This document shows, piece by piece, positions 53,325 through 63,156 of a stretch of DNA of 64,000 nucleotides. The notes beneath the pieces were generated by a model. The model was given only the letters and a program-made list of their open reading frames with translations, was not told the DNA's origin and searched no databases. Origin of the DNA: Lithodes maja (lineage: Eukaryota; Arthropoda; Malacostraca; Decapoda; Lithodidae); NCBI GenBank assembly GCA_037953745.1, contig JBAKBP010003125.1, forward strand, positions 82,001-146,000, given 5' to 3'. The translations under genes were made by a program, and so were the position numbers. How positions within the stretch are numbered: the first letter of the stretch is position 1; every line of letters begins with the position of its first letter.

Positions 53325-53334
53325 TTGCTTTTCG

Positions 53335-54393
53335 TAAATAGTATATACTGTATATAGTTATGTAGTTGATTCATAGAAAATTGTATTCATGAACCCGTTT
53401 CCAGAAATATACTTCCATAATTAGAAATAGGTGACGTTCACGAATTTTATGAAAGGGCAAGAAACTATAGCATCCGAGTGTACCATCTCACATATACACA
53501 TGGATAACTGGGTCATAAAAACCTATCTCGAGTGGAGAAAAATGTGTCTATGTATCGAGTGCCAGGTATTATCACAGGACGCGTGTGCAGGAGGGGGCGT
53601 AGTGTTGGGGTTGGCGAGACCAGGCGACGCCAGTTGGGTCCGAGGTGTCAGAGGGGGAGTTTGTCGCTTGTCACACTCCCTCAGGTTGTGGCGCCAGGGG
53701 GAAATTTCAGAGTCCATGTCCCCTGCGATTGAGAGGGAAGCCTATCTTATAACATTAGCTGCTCAATGGAAAAGTTTAACACACGAGTAGAAAGTATTTT
53801 GCAAACTGTTTACACCCTGGAATGAGCCGCAAGATCTTTGAAATACAGTACTATTCCTTGTAACCCCTTTTAACTATGCAGTCCAGAGGGAGCCTGTCAT
53901 GCGTTCCTTCCTACACACCCGTCCCCTAACACAATAATAAGTTTCATCAACGACGAATTCCAGGCAGGTAATGGTAGTTATGATATACGTTAAATTAGCA
54001 CCACATTTTAAGTATGAATAAACAAATGTTTTTACAATGATATATACGGGTTATTGTCATTGGTAGATGTGCTACTATTTGCAACAAGTTTAAACTATCG
54101 TATGATACAGTGCCGTACGTGTGTTTCTGTGTGTGTATGATTAGCCTGAATGATACTCTCACCCTTGAATTCGTGAACATAAGTATAAGCGTTGAATTAG
54201 GGAAGTTAATATGTTAACTAAATAATGTAGTGTTAAAATATGTGGATTATACACGAGAAGCAATGTTAGAATCGATTTAATAATTAATTTCAATCTGACA
54301 ACAAACATTCTCAACTACACGCCAATTATTTCATAAATCGGTATTTTTCCGTTCAGTCATCCGTGTGTTAATGATGTAAAAATGTGAATATAT
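53335..54393. other. Spacer; one unassigned 119-codon frame
   Basis: The plus frame 53431-53790 crosses a GC-rich patch (53578-53720). It encodes no motif that I recognise and both strands are open there, so I do not call a gene. Confidence 0.35.
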
Positions 54394-54855
54394 TTCCATG
54401 ACCAACACACTCCAATGACCAACACACTCCCATGACCAACACACTCCCATGACCAACACACTCCCATGACCAACACACTCCCATGACCAACACACTCCCA
54501 TGACCAACACACTCCCATGACCAACACACTCCCATGACCAACACACTCCCATGACCAACACACTCCCATGACCAACACACTTCCATGACCAACACACTTC
54601 CATGACCAACACACTTCCATGACCAACACACTTCCATGACCAACACACTTCCATGACCAACACACTTCCATGACCAACACACTTCCATGACCAACACACT
54701 CCCATGACCAACACACTTCCATGACCAACACACTCCCATGACCAACACACTCCCATGACCAACACACTCCCATGACCCACACACTTCCATGACCAACACA
54801 CTTCCATGACCAACACATTCCCATGACCAACACACTTCCATGACCAACACACTTC
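54394..54855 (+). repeat. 17-bp minisatellite, block 1
   Basis: About 27 copies of CATGACCAACACACTCC, with C/T variation at the next-to-last base. Runs of one variant are grouped: the C form at 54400-54580, the T form at 54581-54690. Confidence 0.95.
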
Positions 54856-55461
54856 GATGGGTGTGCTCAACCGCCTCAAGGGGTTCTTTACCCCTGCGCA
54901 GCTTTTTGCTCTGTACAGGGGCACAGTGCGTCCTTGTATTGAGTATTGTTCACATGTGTGGGGAGGATCCTCTCACACCGCACTCCTAGATAAAGTAGAA
55001 AGGAAAGCCTTTCGTATCATTAACTCCCGTCCACTCATCAACTCTCTCCAATCTCTCTCTCTTTGCCGCAATGTTGCATCTCTCTCTATATTCTATCGCT
55101 ACTACAATAATCAGTGTTCCTCGGAGCTTTCCCAGTGTATACCACCTCCTCTACGTAGGGTACGTAGTACACGCTTAGCAACACAATCCCACCCCAACTC
55201 TGTGCAACTCTCCAACCCAAGAGTGAAATTTTATTCTCAGACTTTCTTTTTTTCAATTGCTGAGCTCTGGAACTCTCTCCCAGAAACAGTCTTTCCCTCT
55301 TCCTATGACTTAAATTGCTTCAAACTCCCTGTGTCCAGGCATTTTAGCTCGAACATCCCTTGATTTCGGCCCTGTCACTCTTTGAAATCTGGGGAGGCAC
55401 TCGTTGCAGGCAGTTATGCCTTTTGCCTCCCTCATTCACATAAGAAAAAAAAACAAAAAAA
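54856..55461 (+). mobile_element. 5'-truncated LINE inserted in the minisatellite
   Basis: Coding tail plus 3' UTR and an A-rich tail (A9 C A8, about 55444-55462). The array resumes immediately after. The duplicated target could be ACACACTTC, but this is not separable from the array sequence. Confidence 0.85.
54857..55363 (+). pseudogene. LINE ORF2 C-terminal region (jockey-like)
   Basis: 168 codons open from the array border to TGA. Motifs: FFTPAQLFALYRGTVRPCIE, YCSHVWGG, VERKAFRIINS, NVASLSIFYRYYNNQCSSEL and AELWNSLPETVFP. This is the region after the RT domain. The catalytic part was never copied, so it has no function alone. Confidence 0.82.
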
Positions 55462-56628
55462 ACACACTTCCCTGACCAACACATTCACATGACCATCACA
55501 CTTCCATGACCAACACACTTCCATGACCATCACACTTCCATGACCAACACACTTCCATGACCATCACACTTCCATGACTAACACACTCCCATGACCAACA
55601 CACTTCCATGACCATCACACTTCCATGACCATCACACTTCCATGACCATCACACTTCCATGACTAACACACTTCCATGACCATCACACTTCCATGACTAA
55701 CACACTTCCATGACCAACACACTTCCATGACCAACACACTCTCATGACCCACACACTCCCATGACCCACACACTCCCATGACCCACACACTCCCATGACC
55801 CACACACTCCCATGACCTACACACTTCCATGACCAACACACTTCCATGACCAACACACTCCCATGACCAACACACTTCCATGACCAACACACTTCCATGA
55901 CCAACACACTCCCATGACCAACACACTTCCATGACCAACACACTTCCATGACCAACACACTCCCATGACCAACACACTTCCATGACCAACACACTTCCAT
56001 GACCAACACACTTCCATGACCAACACACTTCCATGACCAACACACTTCCATGACCAACACACTTCCATGACCAACACACTCCCATGACCAACACACTCCC
56101 ATGACCAACACACTTCCATGACCAACACACTTCCATGACCAACACACTCCCATGACCAATACACTCCCATGACCAACACACTTCCATAACCAACACACTT
56201 CCATGACCAACACACTTCCATGACCAACACACTCCCATGACCAACACACTCCCATGACCCACACACTCCCATGACCCACACTCTGCCATGACCTACACAC
56301 TTCCATGAACAACACACTTCCATGACCAACACACTTCCATGACCAACACACTTCCACGACCAACACACTTCCATGACCAACACACTTCCATTACCAACAC
56401 ACTTCCATGACCAACACACTCCCATGACCAACACACTTCCATGACCAACACACTTCCATGACCCACACACTTCCATGACCCACACACTCCCATGACCAAC
56501 ACACTTTCATGACCAACACACTTTCATGACCCACACACTCTCATGATCCACACACTTCCATGACCAGCACACTTCCATGACCAACACACTCCCATGACCA
56601 ACACACTTCCATGACCAAGACACTCCCC
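55462..56628 (+). repeat. 17-bp minisatellite, block 2
   Basis: About 68 copies. Variant patches: CATGACCATCACACTTC at about 55490-55690, CATGACCCACACACTCC at 55745-55815 and again near 56245-56285, and the standard form elsewhere. Confidence 0.95.
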
Positions 56629-56935
56629 TCGCCTATTCGTCCCCTTTGCTATTTCCTTGTACCTGAGGATCAAGGAGTTTGCAAGAAGCGAGTGTTGGAG
56701 AGAACTGAGGAACTTGTTGAGAAATATGAGACTTTATAGTAGCGAAGACTTGGCAGGGAAGACATTTCTGAGAAACAATGACATGGAAGGCGAAAATGTT
56801 TGCATGTAGTAAATATAGTACGACGCACTTTAAACAAATATTTTAAGACCGCGCATATCATAATCGTATATTACACAAAGACATCTTTTATAACCCCATT
56901 TGAACCAAACACACGTAAGGAAGAAGTTTTCAATT
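56629..56935. other. Spacer, nothing recognised
   Basis: No repeat match or gene. Confidence 0.4.
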
Positions 56936-57065
56936 GAGTAGTATGTTTCATATTTTTTTCACCAACAACTTTACTTCTAAACTCAATTAATTAAATCAAC
57001 AAATACATGTGGCACTCCAAGGACTCGAACCTAGGATACTCACACCGACAAATCAACATACTAAG
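56936..57065 (-). repeat. tRNA-like dispersed repeat, minus copy
   Basis: The minus strand carries GAGTATCCTAGGTTCGAGTCCTTGGAGTGCCACATG, in pieces shared with 38355-38412 and 59826-59863, followed by the same AT-rich tail (TTGATT, AATTGAGTTTAGA). Confidence 0.65.
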
Positions 57066-58307
57066 CAGATTAATATAAAGAACATATAATAACAATGTAA
57101 ATTATGTAAGTAATACCTAATACATATACCGTATATACTGTCACTACTCTCTTTATTCCATCAAATATAAACTTCTTCGCTTCATATTCCCAGGGGACTT
57201 CATTTCATTACTAAAGATTAAGAGCTGTTAGGAAGGAATTAACTAGAACCCTTTGGTAAAGCCCTGTCTGTGTCCCCTTCCTCACCCCTCGGAGCTGGCC
57301 ACCGAGATGTTCATGTGCAACCTACTTCTGACATTCGTACTTCTGACAGTACCGCGTCTTATCTGATTTACCATCGTCATGCATACAAACCCGGTCTGAT
57401 GTTCCATATATTTTGTATTAATTTCTTACATTTAGATAGATAAGGAAAAAATTGTAGACTATGTTAGGTTAGGTTGGCAGATATAAATGTTGACATGTGT
57501 ACGAACTGTCCATCTCGGTTGCATAAAATATAATATGACTCGCCATAACCCTGCACACCTGTCAAAATGATTATTGATATTACCTTCAGTACCATCGTGG
57601 CTTATTCATTATATTCTGGTTAACCCTTTGGGGATTTTGCTACGTTTGACGATTGCTCTAACTATCACTAGATGATTTTATACAGCTTAGGAAAGATCTG
57701 TGAAGGGAAATAATTATTGTTTAAGAATACCACAGAAATATTCTAACGAAAGTGGTATTGATTGGGTTTAGTTTCCATGTCTTCTCTTGCTGAAACTCTC
57801 TGGCTGACTCTAATGATCGTTTTGTTCTGACTACTAATTGATGATTTTAGCCAGTTCAGGAATGACTTCGAGGGATCAGTAGCGTAAGTAATATGTTAAT
57901 ACACCCAAAGACTGCAAAACGTCTTTAAATAATAGTCGTATTCTCCCCTATCCGCTCTCCCTGAACATCTCTGGCACACATCATCGTGGTTGGTCATCTG
58001 TCAACATGATCAGTTTTAATCCCAGGCAGCCCTCCACACTACACCTCACAATATTACTCCTCGTCCACGTTGTCTTCACCCATAATCCCCAAAAATCCCT
58101 CTAGCTTGCCTTCCCATCTTGCTTGCAGGCACCCGCTGTCATCAGTTTCGATGCTTGGACGACTAAACCAGATATGCATATGGCATTCAAGAAATTCAAC
58201 TGAAACTGTATTTTCGATTATTCACCTAATAATTCTGGTTTCCTGTCTGTATTTATTCCTCGCTGCTATTCTACCCCATCACAACAATAAATTAATTTAA
58301 TTAACAT
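57066..58307. other. Spacer with family C fragments
   Basis: GGTTAACCCTTTGGGG at 57621 and TAGATGATTTTATACAGCTTAGG near 57670 mark one family C left half. A second trace is at about 57835-57870. A short TTAGG pair lies at 57463-57474. No gene. Confidence 0.4.
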
Positions 58308-58378
58308 CTATCTATCTATCTATCTATCTATTTGCTCAGGCCCATTCCCCATTTTTTTTTGGGGGGAGGGGTGGCCGA
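58308..58378 (-). mobile_element. 5'-truncated LINE tail ending in (ATAG)n
   Basis: Minus strand: GGCCACCCCTCCCCCC, A-run, TGGGGAATGGGCCTGAG, (ATAG)n. Same architecture as 16475-16552 and as the end of the LINE at 44036. Confidence 0.55.
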
Positions 58379-58570
58379 ATGTACATAAATATAATACATA
58401 ATTGAATCGACCCTGCATCACTCCCTTAGACCTCCAATCTTATGCCTTCTGCGGGTGAAATAAATTGTTGCGGTCAAACCCTTAGCTCCATATATCCACG
58501 TCCGGCTCGTGGTCTGATGTGATAATACGATGAATAATGATGAGGCTTCTCGACCCATACGCCCTTACTA

Positions 58571-58886
58571 TTAACCCTGCCCCCCCCCCCCCCCTCGCTA
58601 GACCTCCATCAAGTTTTAAAAAAAAATATATATATATATCACCCCCTAGACCCCCTTTCAAGATAAATTTGTACATTTTTTTCGGTAGACAAATATCCCG
58701 GCCGAAGGCCAATTCCTCCTAACATTAAAGGCTCGGTATCGCTCGCCAGGAGATAATCGACATCTAAATGGCACAAAAGGTCTTATAATCGCCAAACTAA
58801 TGAAGCGAACATCTTAAAATCTTAAAACAAATGGGACTAAACATGAGGAATAAGGGGATCTAGAAAACACAATTACCTACCCTTAA
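58571..58886 (+). mobile_element. Family A TTAA mini-element
   Basis: TTAA at 58571-58574 and 58883-58886. Contains CTAGACCTCCATCAAG, TTTCGGTAGACAAAT, GGCCGAAGGCC and TATCGCTCGCCAGGAG. A C-run and a (TA)n have expanded in the left part. Confidence 0.72.
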
Positions 58887-59578
58887 GACCGTTTTTGTTT
58901 TTTTCTTTTTTCACTCCACCATCTGTAAACTGTATTGATACATTTTATTATATGACATGATATGAACGTGTGATATACAAGTATGTGAGAGTGGTATAAT
59001 TTTCGACTGATTTCGCAAACCCACAGGAAATTTCAAAATGTCTTATACGATTTCGACATTCCCGACTGATAACCACGAAGAGGTATGGTGAGTTTATATG
59101 AAAACATGTGATATGGGTTCCTGTCATGAAACATATTTCAATACAGAATAATCTAGTTTGTTTTCATATTTTGGTGATGTTGTATTTCTCTGGGTATGCA
59201 ACAATTTTTTGCAGATTGCATTTATATTTTGCTTTTCAGCTTTCTGGATCGTTTTCTTTTTTCTGTTTCTTTTGTTTATAGTGCATGTCTATGTAAATTA
59301 CAATCGACCTGTGATAATCATCGAGTGAAAAAATTTACTGAGGTATAAATATTATAATACATTATTTATAAATATATTATAATATACTCTTATGTTAGAA
59401 CAATCTGATATAGAAAATGTACATCAAACACCTTCAACGACATACCACCATACATTATATTATAAATTTCATTTGGCATACACGTAACCTTTAATAACGC
59501 ACTTAATGTAAATATATTCACAGCTCTGGTATCGGAGATGGCTTGATTAACTTTTCCAGGAAATTACTGTGCGCCATA
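58887..59578. other. AT-rich spacer, nothing recognised
   Basis: No open frame with a motif. Confidence 0.4.
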
Positions 59579-59808
59579 TTAAGGGAACCCACCTCGCTTT
59601 TGTTATCTTTCTCTCCCTCTCTCTTTGGCTTGTATCTATTCGGCCCCATTCAGTCTACTGTTTTAAGACGTTTACCCCCATCCAGGTGTCAATATTTTCC
59701 TGGCGAGCGGTAGCGAGCCAGCGTATATACATTTTTGTTTTGCCAGCAAGCTAAATTTGTACATTTTTCGAAAGAAAAATTTCTCCGGCGAAGCCGGATT
59801 TCTCCACA
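59579..59808 (+). mobile_element. Family B element, left arm and core only
   Basis: TTAAGGGAACCCACC start, GGCTTGTATCTATTCGGCCC, TTTTCCTGGCGAGCGGTAGC, core TTTTTCGAAAGAAAAAT. It is replaced after CTCCACA by the tRNA-like repeat. Confidence 0.72.
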
Positions 59809-59935
59809 AGTGAGCGGAATTTCGAAGTGAGTATCCTAGGTTCGAGTCCTTGGAGTGCCACATGTATTTGTTGATTTCATTAATTGAGTTTAGAGGTGAA
59901 GTTGGTTGGTGGAAAACGCATAATAATTCTACCAA
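59809..59935 (+). repeat. tRNA-like dispersed repeat, plus copy
   Basis: GAGCGGAATTTCGAAGTGAG, then the B-box segment GGTTCGAGTCCTTGGAGTGCCA and the shared AT-rich tail. It directly joins the broken edge of the family B element. Confidence 0.65.
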
Positions 59936-60382
59936 CAACATTAACATTTACAAATACATTTCACTTGAATAGATCGCAAATTTTCAATATTTACTACAAT
60001 ATAGATTCAGTTAATTAGTCAGTCGTTAGCCAACATGTACAGTCACTCATGAAATTCCGGGATATCACCTATATATATCTAACTATGGAAGAATATATGT
60101 CGAAGCAAAGTAATGAATACGATTTTCTATACATTACCGACAACACAATATACCGTATCCTCTTTATTGAAAAGCAAGTTTTATAAAACAAAAAATACTA
60201 ATACTAATAATGATACAGTTAATTATTAATGCATAAAGAAAACATAGGGGTCCACGAATATTTATAAGTGACTATACGCCTGGAAATACCCAGTTGTATC
60301 TTAACAATAAGTTTAATATATTTTCTTCGCACAGAGCTTGCATGATTAGATTGCACTATAATGGAACAGATTATGACGTTGA
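59936..60382. other. AT-rich spacer, nothing recognised
   Basis: No repeat or gene matched. Confidence 0.4.
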
Positions 60383-60772
60383 TTAAAGGGGGGTCACTGT
60401 CTTTTTTTTTATAATGTTCTCCTTTTTTCTCTTTCCCTGGCTTGTATCCATTCGGCCCCATTCAGCCAACTGTTTTAAGACGTTTATCCCCAATCAGGTG
60501 TCGATTTCTTCCTGGCGAGCGATAGCGGGCCAGCATTGCATGGAGAAATCCGGCTTTGCCAAGAGACATTTTTCTATCGAAAAATTTATAAATTTAGCTT
60601 GCTGTCAAAACAAAAACATATAATTATATGCTGACTCGCTACCGGTCGCCAGGAAAATATTGACACCTAGATGGGGGTAAAGTTCTTAAAACAGTAGGCT
60701 GAATGGAGCCGAATGGATACAAGCCAAAAAGAGAGGGTGAGAATGAGAAAAAAACGAGGTGGGCTCCCTTTA
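60383..60772 (+). mobile_element. Family B TTAA foldback element, complete
   Basis: 390 bp. The left arm GGCTTGTATCCATTCGGCCC ... CTTCCTGGCGAGCGATAGC is mirrored by GCTACCGGTCGCCAGG ... GGAGCCGAATGGATACAAGC. The core has TTTCTATCGAAAAATTT. The right TTAA has mutated to TTTA. Can fold into a hairpin with arms of about 140 bp. Confidence 0.82.
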
Positions 60773-60912
60773 GTATTCAAACAGTTTATTGCACATGGTT
60801 AGGAAACCAGTCAGTTACTAAAAATCTGAGAATTTAAAAAATCAAACAAGCTATATTCGCAAGTCACATACATAGTCTGCTACTGGATAAATGGCATATT
60901 TGAGAGATATAC

Positions 60913-61013
60913 CTCAACATAGTCAGTCAGGCAGTTAGTCAGTCAGGCAGTTAGTCAGTCAGTCAGTTAGTCAGTCAGGCAGTCAGTCAGTCAGTCAGTC
61001 AGTCAGTCAGTTA
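60913..61013 (+). repeat. (CAGT)n microsatellite
   Basis: CAGT units with CAGG and TAGT variants. Confidence 0.9.
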
Positions 61014-61070
61014 ATAACAACCCCTATTGCGTCAATGGCCAGAAGAATGCTTGAGAACCTATTAGGCTAC

Positions 61071-61381
61071 ATAAAGGGAGGGATTTTAGTTTATTCCTTC
61101 GACCTCCATCAAGCTCAAAAGTACACCCCCTACAGTAGACCCCCTTTCAAGATAAATTTTTACGTTTTTCGGTAGAAAATGTCCTGGTCAAAGGACGGTT
61201 CCTCTTAAATTATAGGCTCGCTATCGCTCGCTAGGAAAACATCGACACCTATTGGGCGAAAGTTCTTAAAATCGCCAAACTAATGGGGTGAACGTCTAAA
61301 AATCTGAAAAACAATGGGGCTAAACATGAGGGAGAAAGGGGTCCAGAAAAAACACCCCCTCAAGTGGAAATCTCTCCTTAA
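61071..61381 (+). mobile_element. Family A mini-element abutting family C
   Basis: AAAGGGAGGGATTTTAG start, GACCTCCATCAAGCTC, TTTTTCGGTAGAAAATGTCC, CGCTATCGCTCGCTAGG, CTAAACATGAGGGAG. It ends TCTCTCCTTAA with TTAA 61378-61381 shared with the next element. Confidence 0.75.
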
Positions 61382-61591
61382 CCCTTTCACTACCATGACG
61401 TAATTTACATCCTATGCTGGCTACCATTAGACGATTTTTTTTTAGTAAATAATCTACCTCTAGGTCTCAAATGGGTAAATATGATCTCAATAAACCCTCT
61501 TAGTAACATAGGTCCTTCTTAAACTGTTATACACCATCTAATCTTAGCCAGAAACAAAGGTATAAAAGCAGCCTGGTGCTGAAAAGGTTAA
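61378..61591 (+). mobile_element. Family C TTAA mini-element
   Basis: TTAACCCTTTCACTACCATG to GCTGAAAAGGTTAA. Inner GCTACCATTAGACGATTTT and its inverse ACACCATCTAATCTTAGCC. Confidence 0.7.
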
Positions 61592-61667
61592 CAAAACACA
61601 AATTGCAGGGAGTTATTACTAATCTTAGAGTCAGGGGACATAATGAAAAAAAAACGTCAGTCATTCA

Positions 61668-61711
61668 CCTATTGACCAACGCCAACTCCTCAAAAATCAA
61701 AAGTTCGTTAA
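61668..61711 (+). repeat. Direct duplication flanking TTAA insertions, copy 1
   Basis: CTATTGACCAACGCCAACTC through AAAAGTTCGTTAA. Copy 2 lies at 62431-62474. Each copy of the surrounding unit carries a different TTAA element. Confidence 0.75.
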
Positions 61712-62009
61712 GGGGGAGGTAGTTGCTTTTTCTCCCTCATGTTTAGTCTCATTAGCTTTTAGGACGTTCGTTTATTTAGTTTGGAGATTTCAAGACCTGA
61801 TACCTCATTTCTTTGTCAATATAAAGACCTTTATTGCCATTTAGGTGTCGATTTTTTCCTGGCGAGCGATAGCGATTCTGTAATTCTAGGAGATACCGGA
61901 ATTCGGCCGGGACATTTTTTTATCGAAAAATGTACAAATTTATCTTTAAAGGGGCTCAAGGGTGTGAGATTTTAAGCTTGATGGATGTCTACTAAAAACC
62001 TCCCCTTAA
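61708..62009 (-). mobile_element. Family A TTAA mini-element, complete
   Basis: 302 bp with TTAAGGGGGAGGTAG and AACCTCCCCTTAA ends. CTCATGTTTAGTC, TTTTTCCTGGCGAGCGATAGCG and the GAATTCGGCCGGG block inside. Confidence 0.8.
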
Positions 62010-62042
62010 GAACACGTATACAGCAGGAAGGTATTACTAATG

Positions 62043-62428
62043 TTAAGGGGGTCACCGGCTTTTTTTCTATCTTTCTCTCCTTTTCTCTCTTTCCCTGGCT
62101 CGTATCAATTCGGCCCCATTCAGCCAACTGTTTTAAGACGTTTATCCCCATCCAGGTGTCGATTTCTTCCTGGCGAGCGACAGCGAGCCAGCATTGTATG
62201 GAGAAATCCGGCTTCGCCAGAGACATTTGTCTATCGAAAAATGTAAAAATTTAGCTTGCTGTCAAAACAAAAATATATATATGCCGACTCGCTACCGCTC
62301 GCCAGAAAAATATTGATACCTGGATGGGGTTAAACGTCTAAAAACAGTAGGCTGAATGGGGCCGAATGGGTAAAAGCCAAAGAGAGAGGGAGAGAAAGAG
62401 AAAAAAAAAGCGAGGTGGGCTCCCTTAA
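62043..62428 (+). mobile_element. Family B TTAA foldback element, complete
   Basis: 386 bp, TTAA at both ends (62043-62046 and 62425-62428). Arms GGCTCGTATCAATTCGGCCC ... CTTCCTGGCGAGCGACAGCG and CGCTACCGCTCGCCAG ... GGGGCCGAATGGGTAAAAGC. The core TTGTCTATCGAAAAATGT matches the other copies. Confidence 0.82.
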
Positions 62429-62430
62429 GC

Positions 62431-62474
62431 TATTGAACAACGCCAACTCCTCAAAACTCCAAAAGTTCGTTAAC
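62431..62474 (+). repeat. Direct duplication, copy 2
   Basis: CTATTGAACAACGCCAACTC through AAAAGTTCGTTAA, a near-identical partner of 61668-61711. Confidence 0.75.
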
Positions 62475-63156
62475 CTCTAATGTATTGGCAACATATAAAA
62501 TCATAGTTGACGTGAATGGATTTAGTATTAGGTGGATAAGCCTTCAATATTTATCAAAGCAAGCAACACATTATTACCTACCACTCGCTACTAAATATCC
62601 GGAGATACATTTGTTCGTGTTTTTCTCTTTCTTTTTTCGTTTATTTTTTGTAGGTTTTTATTTTTATTTTATTTTTTTACCTCTGATATACAGTAGATGT
62701 GAAACAACTTTTTTGCTTTTGGAAATTGTATAGTAACTGAGGAGAAGTTAATGTTTTTGGGGGGCAGGTGAATGATTAGTGTTCCGCATACTACAATGCT
62801 TGCTTTTACTAGGCGTCTATTATACGTATTCTTGCCCCGTCATCTCTGTTCCCTTTCCTGGGTTTCTTGCTGATCCTCCTTATCCTTTCCTGGGAATACG
62901 TGTTCGGCTATTGACTGGCTATTATTCACAACGCACAGAAAAAAAAAAGAGAAGTTTGGATGAATAGATTGAATATTTTTGAGACACAAAATTATTTTAA
63001 TCAGCCCTTAATTAGCCAAATCGACCTCACCAAAAGAGGGACCTTGGAAACATGAATAAAAGGACAGTAATACATCGATAACAGACAAAAACATCGGATA
63101 ATAAACAAAGAAGAAAACGAAGCCGCACATTCCCCCCCCCCCCATTTTTTTCACGG
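62475..63156. other. AT-rich spacer, nothing recognised
   Basis: T-rich near 62620-62690. A C-run (63131-63143) precedes the CR1 copy. Confidence 0.4.

Noticed and set aside
53431..53790. 119-codon plus frame as a host exon
   Set aside because: No motif, no convincing splice sites and open frames on the opposite strand over the same GC-rich patch. Left as unassigned.
54331..56502. Minus-strand frames of 69-227 codons reading repeats such as VLVMEVCWSWKCVGHGS
   Set aside because: They are translations of the 17-bp minisatellite. Because 17 is not a multiple of three, all three minus frames are open with the same 17-residue period. No start context or flanking coding signal.
54394..56628. CRISPR-like array
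   Set aside because: Units are contiguous 17-bp repeats with no unique spacers, in a eukaryotic context.
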